A stretch of DNA of 14,443 bases from Armatimonadota bacterium (GCA_030833025.1 JAURHZ010000028.1:1-14443), one strand, 5' to 3'; shown: positions 5,058 through 13,542, counted from the stretch's first letter. The notes: a model not told the origin generated them from the sequence alone. Numbers and translations: made by a program.

Positions 5058-7786
5058 CTCCAGGCATCCATGCTTTGCAGCCAAGTGCTTTCGGAAACTA
5101 CTTTCACCGTCTTAAAGTGTTTCTTCAGCCCAGCAAGACAAACCCTAGCATCGCCAACCACCACCACAGTCGGGCTTTGACGCCCAAAAGTTGATTGCAT
5201 AACCTGCTGGACATCGTTGGAATCAGCTTTCCGGATGACCTCAAGTGTGGTCGCGATACCCGTCTGATCCACGGGGAGCCCGAACATCGTCTGTGTGATC
5301 AATGCATCCGCAAAACCACTCGCCGTGGCTAGCTCTCGCGACAGCGGTCCCGTTAGGGCTGATCGTCGAATGGACAGCTCAGAAGTGGCCACACGCTCTT
5401 GCTTCATCCGGTCCAGCTGACCAACGAGAATTTCTGCGACAGTTGCCGCTGCATCGAGGCGAGTTTGTGCTGACAACGTGATAACGCCGCGGCCTCGACG
5501 CTCTGCTAAGCTTGAAAATGCACCATAGGCGAGACCACGCTGAATACGAACCTCCTTGTTGAGGCGGGCACTATATCCGCCTCCGAGGATGCTGTTTGCA
5601 AGCATCAGGACTGGCCAGCGCTTGTCGTTTCGTGGCATTCCCGGAGCCGCTGTCATCACGGCTGCCTGCCCTGCATCCCGCTTGTCAATCAACAACACAG
5701 TTGGTTTCTCGACTCCAGATTTGGTGGTGCTCACTGGGATGCTGACATCCGCCATGTCCAGCCACCGTGCAGCACTAATCGAGGATTTGATGGACGTTGG
5801 AACATCACCGGTAAGGACGATGGTCGTATTCCGCCCAGTGAAGTAAGTTGCATGAAACGCTTTGACATCGCGTTGGCGGATACGTGCAAGGGACTTTAGT
5901 GTGCCTCCAACAGGTCTGCCATAGCTCGATTTTCCGTAAATGGACCGGCTCATTGCGAGCCGCGCTAGCGTTCCGGGGCGCCCAAGGTCGACTTTTAGGT
6001 TGTCTAAGAGTTCGGTACGTTTTTTATCGAGCTCAACCTCCGTGAATGTTGAGCGCTGAATGAGATCTGCGAGGAGCTCAAGTGCGTAGCTTGCACGGGT
6101 ACTAGGAACACTGATACCGATACGAATGGATTCGTGTGAGACACTGGTCGAGAGCGTACCGCCAAGGGATTCTGCCTCAGCAGCAATCGCCGGGGCATCC
6201 CGAGTGACTGTGCCGCGTACTAGCAGTTCTGAAACCAGCGATGCGGTTCCCGAAAGACCATCTTTGTCGGCGAGTGCGCCGGTCCCGATAACGACATTGA
6301 TGTTGGTGATTCCAGTTGGGCGTTGCCGACCAATGATTACCTTGAGTCCATTTGGGAGTGTCTCTTTTGTTGCCGCTGGGATGACGAGTCTCGGAGGTTT
6401 TCCTGGCACTGGAACGGATGCTACGCCGCGTTTGCTGCTTGGTTTTGATTGCCCCCGATTGGCAACAGGCTCTGTGACTGGCGGAGTCTTTGTCTCTTGA
6501 CCTGCGGTCCCAACACCAATCAGGGCTGATTCAACCGATAGGAACTGAGTGCAGAATGCCAGTAGGTCATTTTGGTTGATATTTTGGATGGCAGTACGGT
6601 CTGTATTGACACGTTTGATATCGCCTAGAACAACGGCCGCCTGCCCAATTGCCGCTGCTAGGCCATCGGTTGTCTCGCGACTCCGAAGCATGTCGGTCAA
6701 AATACGGTCCTTGACACGCTGAAGCTCCGAAGGTTGTACCGGGGTTGTGCGAAGCACTGCAAGAACATCGAGAATTCCAGCTTCAAGCTTTGCTGGGGTG
6801 ATGTTTTCAGCGGCAAGCGCCCGGATAACGAGAGTTGAGCCATGTTCGCGGGTGTCGAGGTAGCTCGCGATATCGCTTGCGAGGCCAAGTTTGTAGATGA
6901 GCTCCTGATAGAGGCGGCTGGACTCGCCACCAGACAGGATGCCATCGAGGACCATCGCTGCAGCCATGTCAATGTCACGGACTGCCGGCAGCTGAAAGGA
7001 TAGCGCGACGACGGGGAGGGGGAGGTTTGCGTAGGTCTTTTCAAACCGTTTTTGTGCAGTACGGGTGGGTTCCCGGCTTTCAATTCTAGGGATGAGACTG
7101 CTCGGTGCCCGGAGTCGGCCAAATGTTGCGGCAACAATGCGGTCAAGTGCTGCTGTATTGAAGTCGCCAACAACAATTAGCGTAGCGTTGTCTGGGCGGT
7201 AGTAGGTTTTGTGAAAGCGGATGACATCGGTCAGTGATGCCGCGTTTAGGTTGCCGATGTCTCCGATAACTCCAAACTTGTATGGATGAACGGTCCACGC
7301 TGCCCGATCAAAAGCATCATCAAAGCGACCATACGGTTGTGCGAGGACTCCTTGGCGATATTCTTCCTTGACCACATCTCGCTCAGAGCGGAAGTTAGCG
7401 TCATCTACATCGAGGTTAACCATCCGCTCCGCTTCAGCCCAGAGGATTCGCTCCAGGTGATTCGACGGCACGACTTCATGATAAACGGTCAGATCATTGG
7501 TGGTGTATGCGTTGTTTTCGCCGCCAACATCTTCGGTGAAGCGGTCCATAGCTTCATCCGGGAGGTTTCGGGTTTTCTTGAAGAGGAGGTGTTCAAAGAG
7601 GTGTGCAAATCCGGCGCGACCTGACGGGTCATCCTTGCCGCCGACGTTGTACCAAACCTGTATCGATACATTGGGGCTGCTATGCTCTTCGAGGCTAATC
7701 ACGCGCATCCCATTTGCAAGGGTCTTTTGGCGTGGCGTGATGTCGGGTGGTGTTGGGAGAGCAGGGAGGGAGTTCGTGTCTTGCAT
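5054..7786 (-). CDS. Two-domain M16 (insulinase/processing-peptidase family) zinc metallopeptidase
   Basis: This 910-aa protein is made of two tandem M16 halves. The N-terminal half has the inverted zinc motif HLFEH (H62, E65, H66), with the distal glutamate in RDVVKEE at about E142, the spacing expected for the family. A Pro/Ser/Lys-rich linker (about residues 460-510) leads to the second half, which starts with LPNGLKVIIGRQ. Where the zinc motif should be it has a sequence like GTASLVSELLVRG, so this half is catalytically dead, as in alpha-type subunits. M16 enzymes close the two halves like a clam around peptide substrates. The start at 7786 is preferred: it follows an AGGT-type site and the frame from 7921 would run through the upstream terminator and the bmp gene end. 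No signal peptide is visible at either start, so a cytoplasmic site is likely. Confidence 0.93.
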   Translation of the reverse strand: MQDTNSLPALPTPPDITPRQKTLANGMRVISLEEHSSPNVSIQVWYNVGGKDDPSGRAGFAHLFEHLLFKKTRNLPDEAMDRFTEDVGGENNAYTTNDLTVYHEVVPSNHLERILWAEAERMVNLDVDDANFRSERDVVKEEYRQGVLAQPYGRFDDAFDRAAWTVHPYKFGVIGDIGNLNAASLTDVIRFHKTYYRPDNATLIVVGDFNTAALDRIVAATFGRLRAPSSLIPRIESREPTRTAQKRFEKTYANLPLPVVALSFQLPAVRDIDMAAAMVLDGILSGGESSRLYQELIYKLGLASDIASYLDTREHGSTLVIRALAAENITPAKLEAGILDVLAVLRTTPVQPSELQRVKDRILTDMLRSRETTDGLAAAIGQAAVVLGDIKRVNTDRTAIQNINQNDLLAFCTQFLSVESALIGVGTAGQETKTPPVTEPVANRGQSKPSSKRGVASVPVPGKPPRLVIPAATKETLPNGLKVIIGRQRPTGITNINVVIGTGALADKDGLSGTASLVSELLVRGTVTRDAPAIAAEAESLGGTLSTSVSHESIRIGISVPSTRASYALELLADLIQRSTFTEVELDKKRTELLDNLKVDLGRPGTLARLAMSRSIYGKSSYGRPVGGTLKSLARIRQRDVKAFHATYFTGRNTTIVLTGDVPTSIKSSISAARWLDMADVSIPVSTTKSGVEKPTVLLIDKRDAGQAAVMTAAPGMPRNDKRWPVLMLANSILGGGYSARLNKEVRIQRGLAYGAFSSLAERRGRGVITLSAQTRLDAAATVAEILVGQLDRMKQERVATSELSIRRSALTGPLSRELATASGFADALITQTMFGLPVDQTGIATTLEVIRKADSNDVQQVMQSTFGRQSPTVVVVGDARVCLAGLKKHFKTVKVVSESTWLQSMDAWS

Positions 7787-7810
7787 GTTTGATTCTACCT
7801 GCCAGGGGTA

Positions 7811-7843
7811 AATGCAAAACAGCCCTGTCCTGAGGACAGGGCT
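7811..7843 (-). terminator. Rho-independent terminator after the bmp gene
   Basis: On the minus strand a perfect 10-bp stem (7843-7834 with 7830-7821, AGCCCTGTCC/GGACAGGGCT) with a tight 3-nt loop is followed by GTTTTGCATTT. It lies 32 bases after the bmp stop codon and before the M16 start, so it should separate the two minus-strand genes. The T tract is short, so some read-through into the M16 gene is possible. Confidence 0.8.
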
Positions 7844-7874
7844 GCCATTCGTCTCATGCGAAACGCTACACCGC

Positions 7875-8888
7875 TTACAGCTTGACTTTTCCAGCTTCGA
7901 TATCCTTGCTGATACCCTCAACCTTTGTCTTTAGCTCTGGTGTGTACAAACTCGATGTCGCAGCGTTGAATTCAAACCGCGTTGCACCATCCTTGATACC
8001 GAGCTTGAATGCCTTGCCATCAGTCTTTTTATCAATGACAGCCTTTGCAGCCACTAGGTAGCCCTTTTGTGTGTCGATGATAAATGCACCAATATTCTGC
8101 TTTGGAGCAAGGTCGGTCTGAGGAGCATTCGCACCGATAAACAGCGCCTTGCCATCCTCTTCAATCGCCTGTGCAACACCCGCTCCAGCCGCATTGGCAT
8201 TGTGTGTGAACACATCCACACCAGCCGCCAGCAGTGCCTGTGTCTGCTGCTTTGCCTTCGCCTGGTCATCAAAAGAACCGGTATACGTCACACGCACATC
8301 GACTTTTGGGTCAGCTGCCTTGGCACCAGCCACATATGCTTCGAAGCCCGACTTGATAATCTTAATGTCGATGCCGCCAACCGCAGCAATCTTGTGCGAC
8401 TTTGATACGCTTGCGGCAACATAGCCGGCAAGGTAAGTCGCTTCACGCTCACTGATCTGCAAAGGCAGGAGGTTTGCACCCTCCGTACGGCCACCGACAA
8501 CCACAAACGTTGTATCCGGGAAGTCTTTGGCGACCACCGCTGCCGGAGAGTCGTATTCACTTCCGTGGAGAAACACTAAAGTGTTACCGCCCTCGGCGAG
8601 CTGACGGATTGCTGCTTCGACTTCAGCCTTCGCTGGCTCCTCAATTGCAGGCGTTAGGGTTGCACCGGTTTCCTTTGCAATGGCATTGACCGAATCCTGT
8701 GCAAGCTGGCACCAACCACCATCGTTTACCTTACCTGGAGTAATCAACCCGATCTTAACCTTTGAAGCGGAACCTGCCTCCGGTTTTGGATCGCCGGATG
8801 CAGCTTCTTTGCCTGCGGGCGCACAGCCGATCAATCCCATCACCCCAAAGGATGCCAAAAGCGTAAGGTTTCGTCGAGAAATAAGCAT
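7875..8888 (-). CDS. BMP-family ABC transporter substrate-binding lipoprotein (nucleoside or sugar importer)
   Basis: This 337-aa protein begins MLISRRNLTLLASF and has a lipobox LIGC ending at C22, so it is a lipoprotein. The SRRNLTL stretch also fits a twin-arginine signal. The mature part starts with VKIGLITPGKVNDGGW, the typical first strand and loop of the basic-membrane-protein (PBP1/BMP, Med/PnrA) family. Further family-like blocks are AAVGGIDIKIIKSGFEAYVAGAK and GVDVFTHNANAAGAGV (the latter near the ligand site). Known members bind purine nucleosides or related compounds for an ABC importer. The start at 8888 has GGAGG 7-8 bases upstream; an in-frame extension to 8921 lacks such support. 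It has its own promoter and terminator and no ATPase or permease gene beside it. A matching permease lies about 5 kb away at the right edge of the window. Confidence 0.93.
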   Translation of the reverse strand: MLISRRNLTLLASFGVMGLIGCAPAGKEAASGDPKPEAGSASKVKIGLITPGKVNDGGWCQLAQDSVNAIAKETGATLTPAIEEPAKAEVEAAIRQLAEGGNTLVFLHGSEYDSPAAVVAKDFPDTTFVVVGGRTEGANLLPLQISEREATYLAGYVAASVSKSHKIAAVGGIDIKIIKSGFEAYVAGAKAADPKVDVRVTYTGSFDDQAKAKQQTQALLAAGVDVFTHNANAAGAGVAQAIEEDGKALFIGANAPQTDLAPKQNIGAFIIDTQKGYLVAAKAVIDKKTDGKAFKLGIKDGATRFEFNAATSSLYTPELKTKVEGISKDIEAGKVKL

Positions 8889-8916
8889 TACTGCCTCCAA
8901 TGTAAACGTAACGCAG

Positions 8917-8946
8917 AGCATACCTTTGTGGCTGTCAGAATGTCAA
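8917..8946 (-). promoter_or_regulatory. Sigma-70-type promoter of the bmp gene
   Basis: On the minus strand a perfect -35 TTGACA (8946-8941) is followed after 18 bases by TATGCT (8922-8917, 4 of 6 matches). Transcription would start near 8910, about 22 nt before the ATG at 8888 and just ahead of its GGAGG ribosome binding site. The spacing and leader length are sound. Confidence 0.6.
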
Positions 8947-8984
8947 CGTACCGGGAGACCCCGCGTGGTACCATCCGAATCGCA

Positions 8985-9440
8985 ATGCGCTTGGTGATAC
9001 AGAGAGTCAGACAGGCTAAGGTGGATGTCAACGGGGAAACCGTGGGAGCCATCGGTACCGGTTTACTTGTATTGATTGGAGTGGCTCCTGACGATGGCCC
9101 TCCTGATGTCAAATGGTGCGCAGATAAAATCGTAAACTTACGGTTGTTTCCAGAACCAGGTGCAACGGATGGCATGGAGCTCTCCCTGTCCGATGTGCAT
9201 GGTGCAGCGTTGCTGGTGTCGCAGTTCACGCTGATGGGGGATTGCCGAAAGGGACGTAGGCCATCATGGACCGGAGCCGCTGGTCCAGAACTTGCTGAAA
9301 AGCTGTATCAGGATGTCTGTGATGCTGTTCGGCAGTACGGAACGGATGTGGCTACGGGCCGCTTCCGGACCGAAATGGAAGTCTCGTTGACGAACTGGGG
9401 TCCTGTGACCGTGGTACTTGATAGCCCGAAGAGGGTGTAG
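8985..9440 (+). CDS. dtd: D-aminoacyl-tRNA deacylase
   Basis: This 151-aa protein matches the usual DTD length (about 145-150). It removes D-amino acids, and glycine mischarged on tRNA-Ala, from aminoacylated tRNA in the cytoplasm. The N-terminus MRLVIQRVRQAKV is the family start. The first catalytic motif reads SQFTLMGDCRKGRRPS, and the cross-subunit Gly-Pro motif is in NWGPVTVVLDS near the C-terminus, the part that gives chirality selection in the dimer. The start at 8985 is chosen because the family begins MRxVxQRV; the frame is open back to 8928, but that would add 19 unsupported residues. No clear Shine-Dalgarno sequence precedes 8985. The TPR gene follows after 3 nt, forming an operon. 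Confidence 0.96.
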   Translation: MRLVIQRVRQAKVDVNGETVGAIGTGLLVLIGVAPDDGPPDVKWCADKIVNLRLFPEPGATDGMELSLSDVHGAALLVSQFTLMGDCRKGRRPSWTGAAGPELAEKLYQDVCDAVRQYGTDVATGRFRTEMEVSLTNWGPVTVVLDSPKRV

Positions 9441-9443
9441 GAC

Positions 9444-10481
9444 GTGAGTGGTATGGCTGATGACCTGTTCAGTGACGTAGAACCGATACCGGCCGACCCG
9501 GATGCGGATGCGCATGCGCACGCCGATGTGGATTTTGATTCCCCAGATATCGGGGATGAACGTGATGAAGGAAATGACCCATTCACCGTCATTTCCAATG
9601 ACTCGGTTGAAAATGCCGATAAGCTCATGGCCGATGGTCAGGTTGCCGAAGCCCTCAACCAATACCGAAGTGCCGTTCGTAAAGCCAAAGAAAAGGGTGA
9701 GGATGATACCGAGCAGCGTATCGACCTCGGGGATGCCTATGTCTATTCAGGGCAAGGGCTAAACGCATTTAGGCAATACCGCCGGGCCATCAAGACGGCT
9801 CCAGAGCGTGCTGAGCCCCACTTCGCAATGGGCGAGCTCTACATTTGCTACGGTCGCCTTCAGCCCGCGATCTTTGAGTTCCGCAAAGCCGTCGCTCTAG
9901 AGCCAAAAAATGCCTATTACCACTACAAACTTGGTGATGCCAGTGCGCAGGCTGGCGACCTTGCTGAGGGAATCACAGAACTTGAAGCATCTGTTCGCCT
10001 CAAGCCCCAGGATGGCTTTTACCACTTTTGGCTGGGGGATATGCTGGTGCGGGCCGGCAGAAATTCCGAAGCAGTGCGTGAGATGCAGCAGGCCACAATC
10101 TTCAGTCCTGTCGATGCCTATTACAACGTCCGTTTAGGGGCACAGTACCGTCGGATGCTACAGTTCCGTGATGCAGCTGTTGCCGTCAGGCAAGCAGTAC
10201 GCCTTGCGCCAACGAATGCCGCGTATCACTGTCTTCTTGCAGACCTCTACAGCGAGCTGCGGTTAGATAAACACGCTGTGTTTCATTATCAGCGAGCAGG
10301 CGTTTTGGATGCATTCGATGCGGAACAGCTCAAGCGCCTCAGGCGGCATGCTGGTATTGAAGATGACAGCGAATGGGAAGAGCCCGAGGATCTTAACCTC
10401 CTCATGCCGCGTATGGAGACATCCGAGGAGTCGTCAAACTACGCATCCGACTCCGATGAAATCGATGAGGACGGATCTTAG
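9444..10481 (+). CDS. TPR-repeat protein with acidic tails
   Basis: This 345-aa soluble protein has no signal peptide. The N-terminal 50 residues are acidic and contain a simple Asp/Ala/His run (DPDADAHAHADVDF). From about residue 55 to 290 it consists of consecutive tetratricopeptide repeats of 34 residues, for example DLGDAYVYSGQGLNAFRQYRRAI and HFAMGELYICYGRLQPAIFEFRKAV, with the small/large residue spacing of TPRs; I count at least six. The C-terminal 45 residues are again acidic (SDSDEIDEDGS). TPRs form protein-binding superhelices, and no enzyme domain is present. The GTG at 9444, 3 nt after the dtd stop, has GAGGG eight bases upstream; the ATG at 9453 with AGGA at 9439-9442 is an alternative start. 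Its partner is unknown; co-transcription with dtd hints at a link to translation but does not show it. Confidence 0.88.
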   Translation: MSGMADDLFSDVEPIPADPDADAHAHADVDFDSPDIGDERDEGNDPFTVISNDSVENADKLMADGQVAEALNQYRSAVRKAKEKGEDDTEQRIDLGDAYVYSGQGLNAFRQYRRAIKTAPERAEPHFAMGELYICYGRLQPAIFEFRKAVALEPKNAYYHYKLGDASAQAGDLAEGITELEASVRLKPQDGFYHFWLGDMLVRAGRNSEAVREMQQATIFSPVDAYYNVRLGAQYRRMLQFRDAAVAVRQAVRLAPTNAAYHCLLADLYSELRLDKHAVFHYQRAGVLDAFDAEQLKRLRRHAGIEDDSEWEEPEDLNLLMPRMETSEESSNYASDSDEIDEDGS

Positions 10482-12469
10482 GCATCTTCTGGCGATGGCT
10501 GCTGCGACTCACGCCTAAAGGCGCACGTGCCGTGAATCTTTGGCATTCCGGACTTGGTGAACTCAAACCCGGCGCGCTCGGGTGCATCCTCTGATGGGAT
10601 GACATCTGCGTGAGCACTCAGCATATTTCTGTCGTTTGTAACAACAATAGCGGCATGCTTTGATGCCCAGCGGAGAATAACGCGGTCAGCTTCTTCACCG
10701 TGTGTGATGTGAAGGCTGCCATGGTCGATCAGCTGCGTTAGGACATCCGGGTCAGTCACATTATGCTTTAAGTTAGCATCAGCGTAGATGTTCACTGGGA
10801 AGTAACCATCGAGCACCAGCTGTTGCCAGATTGCCTTGATTCGCGATGCATGTGATACCGATTTGTCGCCTGCTTTACCGCTGTTCCAGCGTGCAACATT
10901 GGATGCATCGATGACTGCGGCTCTCCAGTGGTGATTATGGAGTGGGATGAGCGCCCAAGGGGATGAGGAATCTCGCAAGCATGCCTCAATCGCAAGAGCA
11001 AGGGCATCATCCTGCTGAAGCAATAACTCCAACCCTTCCCTGACACGCTCGATATAGCTTTCATCACCGCGCTCAATACGGCGGATGATCTCCCGCACCG
11101 TGCAGCTATGACGCCGTCCACTCACAAGCGGGAGGGATAGCGTTTCCACATCGGTGATACGACGCGTTGCAAGAGCATCCACGCCGGCAATCAAGCGCTT
11201 CGTAGCCACACAGTCCGTTGCTTTAGGCAACAGATGCTCGAACGCCTTTCGGTTACGCGAGCGAAGCCGCGCGAGGGGATGCACCAGCTTACGCATCGAG
11301 TCATCCGGGACTTGCGATACCAAAGAACGCATCGCAGCAAGAACATCTGGCGAAACACCATCTGTGGAGATTGCCCGCAAAGCCAACACAAGGCAGTCGA
11401 GGGCATCTGCGTAACGCTTCTTGCTAATGAAAAGACGGAGCGCTTCGCCAAGGAGGCTAAGTGCTTCTTCATCGTGTTTGCCACGAAGTAGGGCCTCAGC
11501 TTGTACCTGCCGGAGGCTTGCGATGTCGACTTGTGTTAGCGACGCATCTTGTAAAAGAAGATTCACTAAACGTTGAATGGCATTCCATTCAGCTTTGCCG
11601 TGCAGCATGATGGCTTGCATCGCGGCTTTGACCTGTGGGGCGATGGCGTGCTCAATAGCCTTCTCGGCTACTGTAGGTACAGTTCCGGTAGGCGCGGGGG
11701 ACTTAAGTTGTTTACGGAGACTATCGATTTCAGCTTGTAGCGCTGCCTCGCTACGAAGGACTTTAAGAGTTTCTGTCTTGAGGCGTGCGGGACGCTTTTC
11801 TACCGGATATTTGCGGAAATCAGTTCCTCGTTCGGTCTCGACGACATCTTGGATTCGATCGACAAACTCGGTTGCAAACTTCGATGTTCGTTGCAATGTT
11901 GCCAGTTCAGACTCTAGGCGGCTAGTTGCGCTCCGTGCTGCATCCAGTTGCTGCTCGAGGTCGCGCATGCGATCTTCAGTTTCGGACAGCTTTTGGCGCA
12001 GCTCCAGTGTTGCATCGATAGATGCCACCGGGGCATCCGGTTCGGGGTGTGCCTGTGGTTTTGGATGCTGGTCCGCATCGTCTCTGTTGGACTTCACGAT
12101 CGGTGCCGTAGTGGGCTTCTGCCGCTGCATCCGTGCGAGGCCACCTCGGGGCGCTTCTGCTAGTGTCGTTTGCGGATTTGGAGAAGCCGCTACGGAGTCA
12201 GTGGGTTCATCAGATGTTATCCACTTCGCAGCAAGCTTCGGTGTTTTGGCGAGTGTTTGTGCGATGAGAAGCCGATTTGTTGGGAGTTTTACTAGCTCGG
12301 GGAGAAGGCGGAACGCGGATGGCTGGACTTTATTGGCGCGCAAAAACGCGATGATATTTGCGGGCTTTGTTTTGGCAAGCACAGCCTGCCACTCCGCCTG
12401 CGTCCACTCGGCCGGCAGGCGTATCGGGGTATCCGTGGTTGCGTCCAAACCATCGGAGTCGGTGCTCAT
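10478..12469 (-). CDS. Coiled-coil protein with C-terminal NYN/PIN-like ribonuclease domain
   Basis: This 663-aa protein has a novel-looking layout. Residues 1-85 are helical; 86-150 form a Pro/Ala/Asp-rich linker. Two coiled-coil stretches follow (about 153-196 and 222-258), then a long helical region with TPR-like periodicity (about 265-500). Residues 515-650 form a PIN-fold domain of the NYN/Zc3h12a type: AAVIDASNVARW (D521), IYADANLKHN (D564), GEEADRVILRWA (E592, E593, D595) and AAIVVTNDRNM (D613). These are the strands and acidic residues expected of an active metal-dependent ribonuclease. The ATG at 12469 lies 2 nt after the rlmN stop, so the genes are probably co-translated; the frame stays open to 12706 inside rlmN, but that extension is Arg/Cys-rich and unlike protein. 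The 3' end overlaps the TPR gene by 4 bp. The RNA target is unknown. Confidence 0.85.
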   Translation of the reverse strand: MSTDSDGLDATTDTPIRLPAEWTQAEWQAVLAKTKPANIIAFLRANKVQPSAFRLLPELVKLPTNRLLIAQTLAKTPKLAAKWITSDEPTDSVAASPNPQTTLAEAPRGGLARMQRQKPTTAPIVKSNRDDADQHPKPQAHPEPDAPVASIDATLELRQKLSETEDRMRDLEQQLDAARSATSRLESELATLQRTSKFATEFVDRIQDVVETERGTDFRKYPVEKRPARLKTETLKVLRSEAALQAEIDSLRKQLKSPAPTGTVPTVAEKAIEHAIAPQVKAAMQAIMLHGKAEWNAIQRLVNLLLQDASLTQVDIASLRQVQAEALLRGKHDEEALSLLGEALRLFISKKRYADALDCLVLALRAISTDGVSPDVLAAMRSLVSQVPDDSMRKLVHPLARLRSRNRKAFEHLLPKATDCVATKRLIAGVDALATRRITDVETLSLPLVSGRRHSCTVREIIRRIERGDESYIERVREGLELLLQQDDALALAIEACLRDSSSPWALIPLHNHHWRAAVIDASNVARWNSGKAGDKSVSHASRIKAIWQQLVLDGYFPVNIYADANLKHNVTDPDVLTQLIDHGSLHITHGEEADRVILRWASKHAAIVVTNDRNMLSAHADVIPSEDAPERAGFEFTKSGMPKIHGTCAFRRESQQPSPEDA

Positions 12470-12471
12470 GA

Positions 12472-13542
12472 CTAGGCATCCGCCTTCAGCATTTGCAGAG
12501 GCACGAGCGAGTGCCCTGAGCGAAGGGCCGAGCGCTTGAGCTGTCCGCATGCAGCGGCGATTTTCTGTCCGCGTTCCTGGCGCTGGGTTACGGTGACGCC
12601 GTAAGACGCGACGATGTCCCTGAAGCGATGCGTCGCAGCTGCTTGTGGCCTTTTGTATGCAGCTTCGACATCGGTTGAGTTGTACGGGATTGTATTGAGT
12701 GCGCACAGCGGCTGCTTTGCGAGCAGCTTTCCTAGTGCATGTGCATCTTCATCACGATCGTTGACTCCTGCGAGCAGGACGTATTCAAATGTGAGACGGC
12801 GATTGGTCTGGTAGACATATTCGCTACAGGCTTGCATCAGACGGGCGATGTTGTGCTTTCGGTTCAGCGGGACCAGCTCATCGCGGAGGTCATCAGTAGG
12901 AGCATGTAAGGACACCGCAAGAGTCAGCGGCAGGTCCATTTGCGCAAGTTTTTCGATTGCTGGGATGACACCAACCGTACTGACTGTCAGGTGCCTCCAG
13001 CTAAGTCCCATTTCGTTCGCCATCAGGGTCAGCGCCGCGATGACATTTGGCAGGTTGAGCAGGGGTTCGCCCATGCCCATCATCACGACGTGTGAGATGC
13101 GCGTCTCAGGATGAAGGGCTTGCACGATTAGGAGCTGGTCGATGATTTCGGCGGTGGTCAGATTACGGACAAGACCTTCGGTACCTGTTGCGCAGAAGGA
13201 GCAGCCCATTGGGCAGCCAACTTGGCTGGAAATACAAATGCTGGTGCGGCTTTCGTAAGGAAGAAAGACCGTCTCTACGACTTCGCCATCGTTGAAGGAC
13301 AGGAGGTACTTAACCGTGCCATCAACGGCCTCCTGTTTGCCAATAACCTTACAGCTTCCGATGGTGTAGTTTTCTGCGAGTGTTTGCCGAAGGGCTACTG
13401 GGAGCGTTGTGATTTCATCGATACTTCGGACGCGGCGCGTGTAAATGCTTTCGGCGAGCTGTTTGCCTCGGTAGGCAGGCTGTCCGTTGGATGTTATGAG
13501 TGATGTTAGAGCAGCTGTATCCAGCCCGGTAAGAGTTTGCAC
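12472..13542 (-). CDS. rlmN: Dual-specificity RNA methyltransferase RlmN (23S rRNA A2503 / tRNA A37 C2-methylation)
   Basis: This 356-aa radical-SAM enzyme shows all key residues. The [4Fe-4S] motif is C110-x3-C114-x2-C117 (CPMGCSFC). C103 in CISSQVGC corresponds to E. coli Cys118, and C332 in KIAAACGQLK corresponds to the methyl-carrying Cys355. The N-terminal RNA-binding part (YRGKQLAESIY) and the GMGEPLLN SAM-contact motif are also present. The enzyme places a methyl group on C2 of adenosine 2503 of 23S rRNA and of A37 in some tRNAs. The start is a GTG at 13542 without a clear Shine-Dalgarno sequence; it fits the family N-terminus and no better in-frame start is near. The TAG at 12474-12472 is followed after 2 nt by the ATG of the NYN-domain gene, so the two form an operon. 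Confidence 0.97.
   Translation of the reverse strand: MQTLTGLDTAALTSLITSNGQPAYRGKQLAESIYTRRVRSIDEITTLPVALRQTLAENYTIGSCKVIGKQEAVDGTVKYLLSFNDGEVVETVFLPYESRTSICISSQVGCPMGCSFCATGTEGLVRNLTTAEIIDQLLIVQALHPETRISHVVMMGMGEPLLNLPNVIAALTLMANEMGLSWRHLTVSTVGVIPAIEKLAQMDLPLTLAVSLHAPTDDLRDELVPLNRKHNIARLMQACSEYVYQTNRRLTFEYVLLAGVNDRDEDAHALGKLLAKQPLCALNTIPYNSTDVEAAYKRPQAAATHRFRDIVASYGVTVTQRQERGQKIAAACGQLKRSALRSGHSLVPLQMLKADA

Noticed and set aside
7787..7921. Extension of the M16 gene upstream to an earlier in-frame start
   Set aside because: It would cross the bmp terminator and the end of the bmp gene, encodes Cys/Ser-rich non-family sequence, and the start at 7786 agrees with the family N-terminus.
11577..12539. 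320-codon open frame on the + strand opposite the NYN gene
   Set aside because: It is antisense to a well-supported coding sequence; its product is a Ser/Ala/Arg/Cys-rich mixture without domain features, typical of a shadow frame.
12470..12706. 79-residue N-terminal extension of the NYN-domain protein inside rlmN
   Set aside because: It is out of frame with a certain gene (rlmN), rich in Arg and Cys, and the ATG at 12469 sits 2 nt after the rlmN stop as expected for an operon.
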